From DATBMY01 sp036554605 (lineage in GTDB: Bacteria; Acidobacteriota; Blastocatellia; UBA7656): a DNA stretch of 19,870 bases. Shown in pieces: positions 8,226 to 16,140 of this stretch. Position numbers and translations under genes: made by a program. The stretch spans positions 1 to 19,870 of the forward strand of contig DATBMY010000399.1 of assembly GCA_036554605.1 (NCBI GenBank), written 5' to 3'. The number at the start of each line of letters is the position of its first letter. The stretch's first letter is position 1. Below the pieces are notes generated by a model, which was not told where the DNA came from, made no database searches, and was given only the letters and a program-made list of their open reading frames with translations.

Positions 8226-9782
8226 TCAACGCGTCCTCGTCCGGGCGTATATCGTGAATCCTGCGTTGTTATAGACCTCAAAGTACTCTTCATCTAAGAG
8301 CCTGGTCATGTGGGTGTAGATTTCGGGACGGCGGCGGCGCGCGTCCATAAGCTCTTGCTCGTAGCGCGGCTCGATGACTATGAAATCAGGTCGCCGGCCG
8401 TTGTGATATCCGAGAAACTTGTCGTCGAGCAACGAGTCGTAATTGTTTAAGCCGAAGCTCAACTCGGCCGCGCCGGTGATCGTGGTACTTGAGCCGGAGT
8501 TTCGGTTCAAGAACTCGACGGCGGGCTGATAGCTGTTATGCAGGCTGTCGCGGCGTATTACGTAAGCATTCCCCGCGAGGCTGATGAGCGCGACCGCCGC
8601 GATAGCGCCCGCTATGGCCCGGCGAGGCGCCGCCCGCTTGAGCCACAAATGTCTCGCCCAGATAGCAAGCAATGCGCCGTATAGCGGCGCGATGTGAACC
8701 ATGTAAAGATAAATCTTGTTGCCCTGCGTGAAGGTCAGCAGAAAAAAGTATATGGCCGTGACTATCAGCAGCGCGCGGAAACCTCTATCCCGGCGTATTG
8801 CGCGCGTAAGCGACGCGCCAAGCACCCCCGCCGCGTAAGCGGCCACCAGAGCCACTTTCAGGTAAGCTTGCCCACCCGCGTTCACGCTCACATAGCGGTT
8901 CAGTATCTCGTCTTTAATCGCCATCCAGGGATAGAGGAGACCGTAAAGGCGTCCCGGATGTTCATCGCCCAGTTGCGTGTTCTGGCTGAACTGCCTGAGA
9001 AATAACTGCGCGTCATTCATCACATACAGCCCGTACCCTATCCCCGCCATGGCGTAGGGGATAGCCGCAAGCGCGACATGCCCGACCTTCAGGCTCCGCC
9101 TGTCGTAGTAGAGGACGAGAAACGCGAGCGCGATAAATCCCATCGCGCCGTTCGGATGGGTCAGCCCGCTGAGCGCAACCAGCGTGTTGCTTGCCAGCAG
9201 CGCGAGCCTCAATCGCCGCTCGCGCAAGTTGAGGAAGACGGCCATGGCCGCGAAGTTTAAAGCGGCGCACATCATATCCATGCGGCCGTTGGCGGCGCTC
9301 CTGAGGAAGGCGAAGTCGAATGCTATTAGCGCGACCGCAAGCAGCGCGAGTTTATAATCACGAGATAAGGCCCGCATCAAAAAAAAGAACGCGGCGAGTA
9401 AAGCGAGCCCCCAGAGCGTCGACAGCGCGCGCATCGAAAAGAGGCTGAAGCCCACGCCCTTGTACCAGGCGGCCTGCGCGAGCAGATTCAGCGGCATTAT
9501 GTAATAGGTGTACTCGTTAATCCTCTCCGTCATTCCCAGGTTGGCAGGCTCCATCACGCTCGTACCCATATGGCCGCGCGTCGCGAGGTTATAGCCGGGG
9601 CTCGCAAACCATCCCTCATCGCAATCGGGCCGGTCGTTTGCCGACCTGCCGAGCGCCGATAGCGAATATATGAGGACCACACTCGCCGCCACGGCCGCGA
9701 AAATGGCCCGGCTGTTTATCGCGACCCCTGATGCGACGCGGGATGCTGGCAGGGCAGTCGCGCTGATTCTTGCTTCCTGCAT
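8226..9782 (-). CDS. GT39/PMT-like membrane glycosyltransferase
   Basis: A 518-residue polytopic inner-membrane protein of the ArnT/PMT glycosyltransferase superfamily, which transfers sugars from polyprenyl-phosphate donors on the outer side of the membrane. After the first membrane helix (about 26-45) comes DCDEGWF (53-59); the Asp-Glu pair in the first outer loop is the family's catalytic acidic motif. Many hydrophobic segments follow to about residue 400, including AALFFLMRAL-like, LIVTAIYFFLLTF and AIAGAIAAVALISLAG stretches. A soluble tail of about 110 residues ends the protein. The ATG at 9782 has an excellent ribosome binding site (GGAGAGG at 9787-9793). It follows the AP-superfamily gene by 14 bases. 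It likely adds a lipid-linked sugar to the polymer or to a membrane anchor. The fold family is well supported; substrate unknown. Confidence 0.85.
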   Translation of the reverse strand: MQEARISATALPASRVASGVAINSRAIFAAVAASVVLIYSLSALGRSANDRPDCDEGWFASPGYNLATRGHMGTSVMEPANLGMTERINEYTYYIMPLNLLAQAAWYKGVGFSLFSMRALSTLWGLALLAAFFFLMRALSRDYKLALLAVALIAFDFAFLRSAANGRMDMMCAALNFAAMAVFLNLRERRLRLALLASNTLVALSGLTHPNGAMGFIALAFLVLYYDRRSLKVGHVALAAIPYAMAGIGYGLYVMNDAQLFLRQFSQNTQLGDEHPGRLYGLLYPWMAIKDEILNRYVSVNAGGQAYLKVALVAAYAAGVLGASLTRAIRRDRGFRALLIVTAIYFFLLTFTQGNKIYLYMVHIAPLYGALLAIWARHLWLKRAAPRRAIAGAIAAVALISLAGNAYVIRRDSLHNSYQPAVEFLNRNSGSSTTITGAAELSFGLNNYDSLLDDKFLGYHNGRRPDFIVIEPRYEQELMDARRRRPEIYTHMTRLLDEEYFEVYNNAGFTIYARTRTR

Positions 9783-9796
9783 TTTACCTCTCCGAG

Positions 9797-11242
9797 CTAA
9801 CTTGCTAAAGCGTGCGCTGTCGCTTCCGTCATCGCCTCTTCAAGCACGCGGCCTTTCATCTCGGCGGGCGCGTCCAGCCCCATCAGCGTCAATAGCGTCG
9901 GCGCTATGTCGAGGTTGTTGCACTCTTGAATGTGCCCGCCGCGCGCTATCCCCGCGCCGTAAAGCATCATCACCCCCTTCGGATCGTGCCTGCCCGATTT
10001 CGTTCCGCCCGTCGTATAAACAAGCTCTTCGTAGGCGAAAGATTTATCACGCCCCATGTGCGGGAAGTAGCAGCGAGAGCTTTCCGTAGCCTCGATGTAT
10101 GGTCTGAGGTTGACCGTTATCGAGTCCTCTACCGCGTAAGCGTAGAACATCGGCTGCTCTTCGCGGTCGACATAGACAGACTGAAGCGCGCGCATTATGA
10201 ATTCCCGTTCCTCCGCCGATCCGGCGTAGATGTTGAACTGGTCCGACATCATAGCAAGCGCGCGCGCGCTTTCGACGCCGATTATCTTTAACAGGTTATC
10301 GAGCGAGCGAACCTCGTTGATCGCTCGACCCGATTTGTTGCCGGCAATGAAAGGCTGCTGCCCCATGCTCGACGCGATTACGAGAACCGTATCGCGGTCG
10401 ATCAGGTCGAGCATACGGCCGAGCAGTTGATCGGCTACGCGGTAGCCGTGCTCGATTGCCCCGCCGTATATGCGGCTTTCTTCAGGCGTCGTCTCCTGCG
10501 GGTATAGCTCCGGCCGCATGGCTTTCCAGTAAGTATGCTGGTAATGCGCTACGTGATTTGAATGAAAAGTGGCGAACCGCGGGCGGTGCCCGCGATAGAG
10601 GCGGCTGAAGAAGTCGAAGTTCACTAGCGGCTGAAGCGCGACTCGCCGCCAGCGCATATTCGAATCGCGCCGCTCAAGCGCAAGCTGGCGCGCTATCCGC
10701 GATGCGGTCTCTGCCCGAAGCCCGAGCGCGACGAGTTTTGCGCCCAGCCGCGCCTTGAACCACAGCGTATCTTGATCGGCGGGAAGCCTGACCGAGCGCG
10801 TGTAGGTGAGGTTCAATTCCTGAATCGGCCGCAGCCCGGCCGGATAAGTCGCCGGGTCTTGCGCAAAAGTGTCGGGCACGTAGAACCCCGCGACCACTCG
10901 CGGAGGCCACGAGCACAAACTTCCATAAACGCCTACGCTCATCCCCGCTTCCGCGCATATCTCCCACACCCGCTTTGCGCGAATGCTTTCAGGCGGCTGC
11001 TGAAGGAAATACAGGTTGTGCTCATTCTGCGTGCGGCCCGTATAAAGAGTCGTCCATGTAATCCATGGATCGAGCTGTGGCGGCAGGTCGACGCTCATCG
11101 GCGCGGCCGTCGTTCCCTCGCGCTTCAACCGCGCGAAGGTCGGGAGCTTGCCCTGTTCTATCAGCGGGTCAATCAAGTCCCAGGTGATCTCGTTCAACTC
11201 AAGCACTACGACTTTTTTAGGCGCTCTTCTCATAACTCTCAT
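9797..11242 (-). CDS. Alkaline-phosphatase-superfamily (type I phosphodiesterase-like) protein, atypical metal site
   Basis: A 481-residue protein with the layout of the type I phosphodiesterase/nucleotide pyrophosphatase branch of the alkaline-phosphatase superfamily: VVVLELNEITWDLI (11-24), GKLPTFARLKREGT (31-44), WTTLYTGR (63-70) with the nucleophile Thr position, TFHSNHVAHYQH (225-236), a helix with GYRVADQLLGRMLDLI (266-281), and VLVIASSMGQQPF (286-298) where VxxTSDHG normally lies. The metal-binding Asp positions appear replaced: Asn17 or Glu18, Asn229, and Ser291/Met293 for the DHG motif. The protein may therefore not be a normal two-metal phosphatase. There is no signal peptide, so it is probably cytoplasmic. 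The ATG at 11242 is used; a second ATG at 11233 is equally possible. It lies 12 bases after the two-domain oxidoreductase. Role in the locus unknown; a regulatory or polymer-modification role is speculation. Confidence 0.8.
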   Translation of the reverse strand: MRVMRRAPKKVVVLELNEITWDLIDPLIEQGKLPTFARLKREGTTAAPMSVDLPPQLDPWITWTTLYTGRTQNEHNLYFLQQPPESIRAKRVWEICAEAGMSVGVYGSLCSWPPRVVAGFYVPDTFAQDPATYPAGLRPIQELNLTYTRSVRLPADQDTLWFKARLGAKLVALGLRAETASRIARQLALERRDSNMRWRRVALQPLVNFDFFSRLYRGHRPRFATFHSNHVAHYQHTYWKAMRPELYPQETTPEESRIYGGAIEHGYRVADQLLGRMLDLIDRDTVLVIASSMGQQPFIAGNKSGRAINEVRSLDNLLKIIGVESARALAMMSDQFNIYAGSAEEREFIMRALQSVYVDREEQPMFYAYAVEDSITVNLRPYIEATESSRCYFPHMGRDKSFAYEELVYTTGGTKSGRHDPKGVMMLYGAGIARGGHIQECNNLDIAPTLLTLMGLDAPAEMKGRVLEEAMTEATAHALAS

Positions 11243-11254
11243 GCTTGCGGGTTC

Positions 11255-13450
11255 CTAAACGCTCAAAGCCATCAAGCCTTGGCTCAACGCGGCGTCGAGG
11301 TCGATGGAGATCGGCGCGCGCCCCCGGGCCGATTCGAGCATGCGAAGACAGGCTATGGTCGCGCGCGCGCCGTCGCGCACGGTGATCTCGCTCGGGCGAT
11401 CTTCTCGTATGCAATTGATGAAATCGGCGAGCTGCGCCGAGTATCCTTTATCGGCCCAGAGCCGTGAATGCGTGCGGGCGATTGAAGATTGAATGCTGAG
11501 GCGCTTGAAATCTTCGACCGTCACGGCGACGCCTTCCGCGAATGCTTCCACGCGCTCGCCGGCCGAGGTCCTGCTCCCGACCGTACAGTAAGTCAGGTTT
11601 CCTATCGAGCCGTCCGCGAAGTGAAAGCTCGCGACGATGTTATTTTCGCCGATCGGGCTCGCCTTGCCCGCGGGGAGCGAATAGGCCGATACGCTTACAG
11701 GCTCGGCATCCAGAAGCCAGTACATCAAATCTATGAAGTGGCATGCCTCGCCCAGTATCGCGCCGCCCACGTTCGGGTCGGCCATCCAGTACGAGCCGCT
11801 TATGCCGGGCGAGTTGACGCGGCAGTTTATGACCGCGGGCCCGGCGCGGCGCGAGACGATCTTTTTCTGCTCGCGATAATATGGCGCGAAGCGGCGATTG
11901 AAACCTACGGTGAGATGAAGACCCGTATATTCGACCGCGCGCGAAAGCTCGCGGCACTCTTCCTGGGTGAGCGCCATCGGCTTTTCCACAAATACATGCT
12001 TGCCTGAGTCGAGCGCCGCGAGCGCCTGCGCGGCATGATGCTGGTTGCGGCTGAGCACCATCACGATATCGACCTCGCCGTCGCGAAGTATCTCGTCGTA
12101 CTCAGAGGTGCAGTACGCCGCATTGAAGCGCCGCGCATAGCTTTTGCCGCGCGCTCCGCTTGCCGAGCAGATCGCGCGCAAGCTCACCTTCGGAATCTTT
12201 TTCAGGTTGGGGATGTGCGCCCAGCGGGCAAGATTTCCCGCGCCGGCTACGGCTACGCCCAGCTCGCCGCGCTCCGGATAACGCGGCGCGACCTCGACCT
12301 TTCGCCGCGGCCTAAACGCCCTGGCCGGGTCGGGGTCGTCCGCCGCCGGGTAGCGCAATGTGACGGCCAGGCTGTTCGAGGCCGCATCCAGAATCGTCTG
12401 ATAGGCTCTGGGAGCCTCTTCCAGGGCGAAGCGGTGCGTAATGAGCGGCTCGACGGCCAGCCGCTTTGATGCGATAAGGCGCAGCACCTCTTCCATATTC
12501 CGGTTCTCCGTCCAGCGCACGTAAGAGACCGGATAATCGCGCCCGCGCTTTTCGTAATCGGCGTCATAGCTGCCCGGGCCGTATGCGCGCGACATGAAAA
12601 GCTGCACCTCTTTCATATACATGTCGTTCCACGGAAAGCTCATGTCGACCGCGCCAACAATCACCAGGCGGCCGCGGTCGCGGCATATGCGCAGGGCCTG
12701 GTGACAGGGCACGGCGGATTTCGCCGCCGCCGCTACGATCACGCAGTCGGCCCCGCGCCCACCGGTTATCGCGCTGACTTCTTCGGCCACGTTAAAGCCG
12801 CCGAGCAACCCGTAATCCGCACCCATTGAGCGCGCCAGCTCGACCCGGTCCTGTTTCAGATCAATCGCCACCGCGACGCCGCCCTGCACCCTTATGAGCT
12901 GGGCGATAAGCTGGCCGACAAGCCCCAGCCCTATCACCGCGACGACATCGCCTACGCCTACGTTTGCCGTGCGGACGGCGTTCAGCGCGATGCTCCCGAG
13001 AGTGGTAAAGCAAGCGTTCTCGAACGAAACGCTTTCGGGAATTCGCGCAACGAGGTTTCGGCCCGTGATTATTGTCTCTCCGTGCCCCGTGCCTTCGCCG
13101 CCGTAAGCCACCCGGTCGCCTATTTCAAGGTCGGTAACCGTAGAATGCTTATCGACGACAAGTCCCGCGCCCGAGTATCCGAGCACGGCGTACTCGCTGA
13201 ACTTCGCGCGCACTTCGGCAATCGTGCGAACGGGGCCGGCCGTCTTCATCACATCCAGGACTTTGCGAAGGTGCGATGGATTATCGGCGACCTCTTTGAG
13301 CACGCCCTCCTGGTGTATGCTGGCCGTCTCCGTTCCGCTGCTTATAAGTGAATAGATCGGCCTGACTAAAACGTGATGCGCCGAAACGACAGGGTCCGGC
13401 ACCTCGTCAACTATTATCTCTTTCAGCCCTTTTCGAAGAACCTGTTTCAT
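11255..13450 (-). CDS. Two-domain oxidoreductase: MDR alcohol dehydrogenase-like + Gfo/Idh/MocA
   Basis: A 731-residue fusion found in polysaccharide loci. Residues 1-365 are a medium-chain dehydrogenase (GroES-like fold, SLISSGTE at 34-41, GDRVAYGGEG at 111-120, NAD-binding VIGLGLVGQL at 172-181). It lacks the four-Cys structural zinc lobe and the usual catalytic zinc Cys, as is common in this fused family. After a proline/arginine-rich linker (about 370-395), residues 396-731 form a Gfo/Idh/MocA oxidoreductase with VAVAGAGNLARWAHIPNL (399-415) and the catalytic-type EKP motif (489-491). GFNRRFAPY and GEACHFIDLMYWLL support the second domain. It probably oxidises or epimerises a nucleotide sugar or glycan unit with NAD(P). 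The ATG at 13450 has GGAGAGA at 13453-13459. It is followed after 12 bases by the AP-superfamily gene. Cytoplasmic; substrate unknown. Confidence 0.92.
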   Translation of the reverse strand: MKQVLRKGLKEIIVDEVPDPVVSAHHVLVRPIYSLISSGTETASIHQEGVLKEVADNPSHLRKVLDVMKTAGPVRTIAEVRAKFSEYAVLGYSGAGLVVDKHSTVTDLEIGDRVAYGGEGTGHGETIITGRNLVARIPESVSFENACFTTLGSIALNAVRTANVGVGDVVAVIGLGLVGQLIAQLIRVQGGVAVAIDLKQDRVELARSMGADYGLLGGFNVAEEVSAITGGRGADCVIVAAAAKSAVPCHQALRICRDRGRLVIVGAVDMSFPWNDMYMKEVQLFMSRAYGPGSYDADYEKRGRDYPVSYVRWTENRNMEEVLRLIASKRLAVEPLITHRFALEEAPRAYQTILDAASNSLAVTLRYPAADDPDPARAFRPRRKVEVAPRYPERGELGVAVAGAGNLARWAHIPNLKKIPKVSLRAICSASGARGKSYARRFNAAYCTSEYDEILRDGEVDIVMVLSRNQHHAAQALAALDSGKHVFVEKPMALTQEECRELSRAVEYTGLHLTVGFNRRFAPYYREQKKIVSRRAGPAVINCRVNSPGISGSYWMADPNVGGAILGEACHFIDLMYWLLDAEPVSVSAYSLPAGKASPIGENNIVASFHFADGSIGNLTYCTVGSRTSAGERVEAFAEGVAVTVEDFKRLSIQSSIARTHSRLWADKGYSAQLADFINCIREDRPSEITVRDGARATIACLRMLESARGRAPISIDLDAALSQGLMALSV

Positions 13451-13462
13451 TGTCTCTCCATA

Positions 13463-13582
13463 GCAGGGGGCGGGGGTCAGGGCCAGGGATCAGGGATTGT
13501 TCCTTGGCGACTGTTCATTTGAAAGTGAAAGTCTCCGCATGCTCCTGCCCCCGGCCTCCGACCCCTGACCTCTGAACCCTAG
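13463..13582. repeat. Pair of oppositely oriented G-rich tracts at the end of a glycosyltransferase gene
   Basis: The plus strand is G-rich at 13466-13495 (five runs of three or more G, separated by C, TCA, CCA and ATCA) and C-rich at 13545-13580. The two tracts share GGTCAGGG (13475-13482) and its complement CCCTGACC (13563-13570), so they can pair across about 80 bases. The left tract fits the simple G-quadruplex pattern on the plus strand, which is the template for these genes. The pair covers the last part of the GT4 gene, including its stop codon, and the spacer before the two-domain oxidoreductase gene. Such TCAGGG-rich tracts look like a dispersed intergenic repeat; copy number elsewhere is not visible here. 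Confidence 0.5.
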
Positions 13583-14668
13583 CTCAAAGTAAAGGTCGAG
13601 CCACTGGCGCTGGACTTCCTGCCAGGTGAAGCGGCGGGCCGACTCGCGGGCGTTGCTCGCAAGCCTTACGGCAAGCTCCGGGTCTTCGAGCAGCTTTATA
13701 GCGGCCTCGGCCATAGCTTCGTGATCGTCGCGCGGGACGATCAGGCCCGTCTCTTCGTTCGTCATTATGTAGGGGATCGCGCCGCCCCCATCGGTCGTCA
13801 CGACGTTCAATCCTGCCGACATCGACTCGGTTACCGAGCTTGGCATGTTGTCTATGTTCGTAGCGGTCAGGTATATGTCGGCCGCGTCGTACAGCTCGGG
13901 CATCTTGTCGAACGGCACGAAGCCTATAAAATCCGTGTCGCGCAATCCTAAATCTTTCGCAAGCTGCTCAAGCTCGCTTCGCATCCATCCATCGGCGGCA
14001 ATAGTCAACCGAGCATGCGGATACCTGCTTTGAATAATCGCGAACGCCCGAAGCACGCATCCTACGTTATAGAGCGGCTCAAGCAGCCTGCTCGTAAGAA
14101 AGACCGGACGAAGCGGGCGGCGCTCCCGGTAGCGAAAGCGATCAAGCTCTATGATGTTGAATATGGCGCGCGCCTTCAGACCGAATCGCGCGAATACGTC
14201 GACCAGATAGCCCGTCGGCACGACAACCAGATCGGCCATGCGTATTGTCGGGGCGGCCGTGCGCCAGTTCGCGAGATGATCTTCGGCTTCGCCGCTGCGG
14301 TAGTTGAGTATCACCTTCTTGCCATAAAGCTTGCCTATGAAGATGGCCGGCACGGCGCTCATCATGTAGGAATAATAAGAGGCGGAGAATACATGAACGA
14401 TTTGCGCGCCGCGCGCCCTCGCTAGCAGGATCAGGCAGTAATAAAGCGTCGTCACTATAGACCGGAGATACTTTATCTTCTGCATCCACCTGAGTGGGCG
14501 CGGCAGCCTCGGGTTATGCGGAACGAAATCGACTTCGAGTCCCGGCACCTCGCTCAGTTTTCCCACGAGCCGCACCGCCTGGCGCGATTGACCGCCAATT
14601 ATGTCGAGTGACGGGGCCGCTATCAGTACCCGCAAGCGCTTCGAGTCTTTATTCGCGCCGGTGCCCAT
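13490..14668 (-). CDS. GT4-family glycosyltransferase
   Basis: A GT-B fold glycosyltransferase of about 392 residues. RVLIAAPSLDIIGGQSRQAV with the GG acceptor loop opens the protein. VHVFSASYYSYMM, KVILNYRSGEAEDHL, VVVPTGYLVDVFARFG, FLTSRLLEPLYNVGCVLRAF, and the donor-binding stretch DNMPSSVTESMSAGLNVV with the usual Glu follow. It would extend a glycan on the cytoplasmic side. The start is uncertain: the longest reading begins with TTG at 14692 and another ATG lies at 14686, but the ATG at 14668 (MGTGANK) has AAAGG just upstream and is preferred. The last 26 or so residues, after WLDLYFELG, are rich in Gly, Ser and Arg. They are encoded by the G-rich repeat at 13463-13582, so the tail is probably not part of the ancestral enzyme. 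It lies 33 bases after the preceding GT4 gene. Confidence 0.9.
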   Translation of the reverse strand: MGTGANKDSKRLRVLIAAPSLDIIGGQSRQAVRLVGKLSEVPGLEVDFVPHNPRLPRPLRWMQKIKYLRSIVTTLYYCLILLARARGAQIVHVFSASYYSYMMSAVPAIFIGKLYGKKVILNYRSGEAEDHLANWRTAAPTIRMADLVVVPTGYLVDVFARFGLKARAIFNIIELDRFRYRERRPLRPVFLTSRLLEPLYNVGCVLRAFAIIQSRYPHARLTIAADGWMRSELEQLAKDLGLRDTDFIGFVPFDKMPELYDAADIYLTATNIDNMPSSVTESMSAGLNVVTTDGGGAIPYIMTNEETGLIVPRDDHEAMAEAAIKLLEDPELAVRLASNARESARRFTWQEVQRQWLDLYFELGFRGQGSEAGGRSMRRLSLSNEQSPRNNP

Positions 14669-14701
14669 CAACCTTTCACACTCCATTTGCAAATCGCGTT
14701 T

Positions 14702-15916
14702 CTATTTAGCGGAGCCTTCCAGTATCTCGCGCCCGATCTCTTCGCGAGCGCGCTTCCGGCTGAGCAGGTTGTCATACAGTGTTTCGACGCGCGCGCGCTG
14801 CGATTGTATGGAGAATCGTCTCAGGACCGTTTCGCGGCCTCGCTCTCCGAAAAGCTTTGCCTGCGAGGGCGCGCCGAGAAGCGCGATTATCCTATTGGCC
14901 ATCGCTTCATCGTCGCCGGGCGCGACGATGTAACCCGTTTCGCCGTCAGTCACCGCTTCGCGCGCGCCGCCCACATCGGTGACAACTACCGGGCGCGCCG
15001 CCGCCATGTATTCGAGTATGGAATTCGAAAAGCCTTCAGCCTTCGAGCTGAGCACGCATATGCTCGACACGGCGAGCAGCTCGGCCACCTCGTCGCGCCG
15101 CCCCGCGAATAATAGATCGCGCTCAAGGCCGAGTTCTTTCGCCATCGCTTTAAGCGAAGATGCCAGCTCGCCTTCGCCCGCGATCACAAAGCGCGCCTCG
15201 GGCCTGACCGCGCGAACGCGGCGCGCGGCCTTTAAGAACGTGCGGTGGTCTTTGACCTCGTGCCGCATATTGGCCACTATCGTGACGAACCTTAATGACT
15301 CTTCGCGGGGCAGGTCGAACCGGGCAAGCGCCTCTTCGCGAATAAAGCCTTCGGGCAGGGCGACGCGCGCCATATCAACGCCGTTATAAATCGTGATCGT
15401 CTTCTCCGGAGGAATGCCTTCCGCGACGAGCTGCCGCCTCACCGCTTCCGAGTTTGCGACTACGCGGTTAGAGAACCGGTAAGCAACGCGCTCAACACGC
15501 TTCTGGGCCGGAGTGCGCCACCCCGTAGTCTCGCGCCGAGAGGCGATGCGCACCTTCACGCCAGCGAGCGCGGCGGCAAACATCCCGAATACGTTGGTGT
15601 AGAAATCATGCGTGTGAAGAATAGCTATGTCGCGCTCCTTCAGGAAGCGCCCAAATCTGCTGGCCTGCGAGAGCGCGCCGAGGCTATAGAATTTATTGAA
15701 TCTGAACTCCGGAATGGGAGAAAAGCCGTATTGTTCGGCTTGCGCGATGAGTGAGCCCGCGCGATCCAGAGCCGCGAGGTGTACGCTGTAGCGGCCGCTT
15801 TCTTGAAGCATGCGCGCGAGCTGCAAAGCCTGACGCTCGGAGCCGCCCAGATGAAAGCTGCTTATCAGTTGGAGGACATTAGGTTTCAAAAGGGCCTCGT
15901 GGTAATGACCGCGCAC
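14702..15916 (-). CDS. GT4-family glycosyltransferase
   Basis: A 404-residue GT-B glycosyltransferase. NVLQLISSFHLGGSERQALQLA has the classic GG acceptor loop. ILHTHDFYTNVFGMFAA, RIASRRETTGWRTP, RVVANSEAVRRQLV and TITIYNGVD complete the N-terminal half. The C-terminal domain has RFVTIVANMRHEVKDHRTFL, RFVIAGEGEL, LLFAGRRDEVAELL and the nucleotide-sugar site EGFSNSILEYMAAARPVVVTD. It belongs with the family that includes many capsule and spore-coat GT4 enzymes acting in the cytoplasm. The reading starts with GTG at 15916, preceded by a weak AAAGAG; no in-frame ATG lies near the motif start, so GTG is accepted. It is the first gene after the 223-base spacer and could begin a transcript of its own. 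Its stop is 33 bases from the next GT4 start. Sugar specificity unknown. Confidence 0.9.
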   Translation of the reverse strand: MRGHYHEALLKPNVLQLISSFHLGGSERQALQLARMLQESGRYSVHLAALDRAGSLIAQAEQYGFSPIPEFRFNKFYSLGALSQASRFGRFLKERDIAILHTHDFYTNVFGMFAAALAGVKVRIASRRETTGWRTPAQKRVERVAYRFSNRVVANSEAVRRQLVAEGIPPEKTITIYNGVDMARVALPEGFIREEALARFDLPREESLRFVTIVANMRHEVKDHRTFLKAARRVRAVRPEARFVIAGEGELASSLKAMAKELGLERDLLFAGRRDEVAELLAVSSICVLSSKAEGFSNSILEYMAAARPVVVTDVGGAREAVTDGETGYIVAPGDDEAMANRIIALLGAPSQAKLFGERGRETVLRRFSIQSQRARVETLYDNLLSRKRAREEIGREILEGSAK

Positions 15917-15990
15917 AACTCTTTACTATCTCTTTATATGTAAAATAGGCGGGGTAATTTAGAAGAAAATATAGTGAAGAAAACAGAGTG
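15917..15990 (-). promoter_or_regulatory. AT-rich leader before the GT4 gene, possible promoter
   Basis: This stretch is clearly more AT-rich than its GC-rich surroundings and lies between the inverted repeat element and the GTG start at 15916. The minus strand holds TATA-like words (TATATT, and TATAAA at 15933-15938) but no convincing -35 element at the right spacing. It is listed because it is the largest gap in the gene block and the best place for an internal promoter. The evidence is weak. Confidence 0.2.
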
Positions 15991-16140
15991 CTAGCGCCGC
16001 AGGCGCGGAATGTTTATAGAAACAGGTGTAGATAGTACCTGAGCTTGGTTAGGAGCGGAATATATATGCCGCCCCTGCGGGGCTCATCCTTTGTCGCTTA
16101 TCACATCTATAAACATTTCGTCCCTACGGGACTCTGCGCT
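15991..16140. mobile_element. MITE/REP-like inverted repeat element
   Basis: A roughly 150-base palindromic unit. AATGTTTATAGA (16009-16020) is matched by TCTATAAACATT (16106-16117), a 12-base perfect inverted repeat. Three small hairpins, each with a five-base stem and a three-base loop, are arranged around it: GCGCC-GCA-GGCGC (15994-16006), GCCCC-TGC-GGGGC (16071-16083) and GTCCC-TAC-GGGAC (16120-16132). The outer ends are AGCGC (15993-15997) and GCGCT (16136-16140). There is no ORF, so it cannot move itself. It resembles non-autonomous repeats known in several GC-rich bacterial groups, but one copy does not show mobility. The right end runs into the stop codon of the second amidotransferase gene. 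Confidence 0.55.

Noticed and set aside
10772..11467. Plus-strand open frame of about 231 codons
   Set aside because: It lies antisense to the AP-superfamily gene and the end of the oxidoreductase gene, has an Arg/Ala/His-rich composition typical of shadow frames in GC-rich DNA, no recognisable motif, and crosses a well-supported gene junction.
11489..12007. Plus-strand open frame of about 172 codons
   Set aside because: It is wholly antisense to the Gfo/Idh/MocA domain, which has clear family motifs; shadow frame.
14669..14692. TTG start at 14692 (or ATG at 14686) for the GT4 gene
   Set aside because: No Shine-Dalgarno sequence precedes either, and the added residues lie before the conserved start of the fold; the ATG at 14668 is better placed.
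8059..16139. CRISPR array, tRNA or rRNA in the spacers
   Set aside because: The spacers are at most 223 bases, show palindromes rather than regularly spaced direct repeats, and contain no cloverleaf or rRNA-like sequence that I could recognise.
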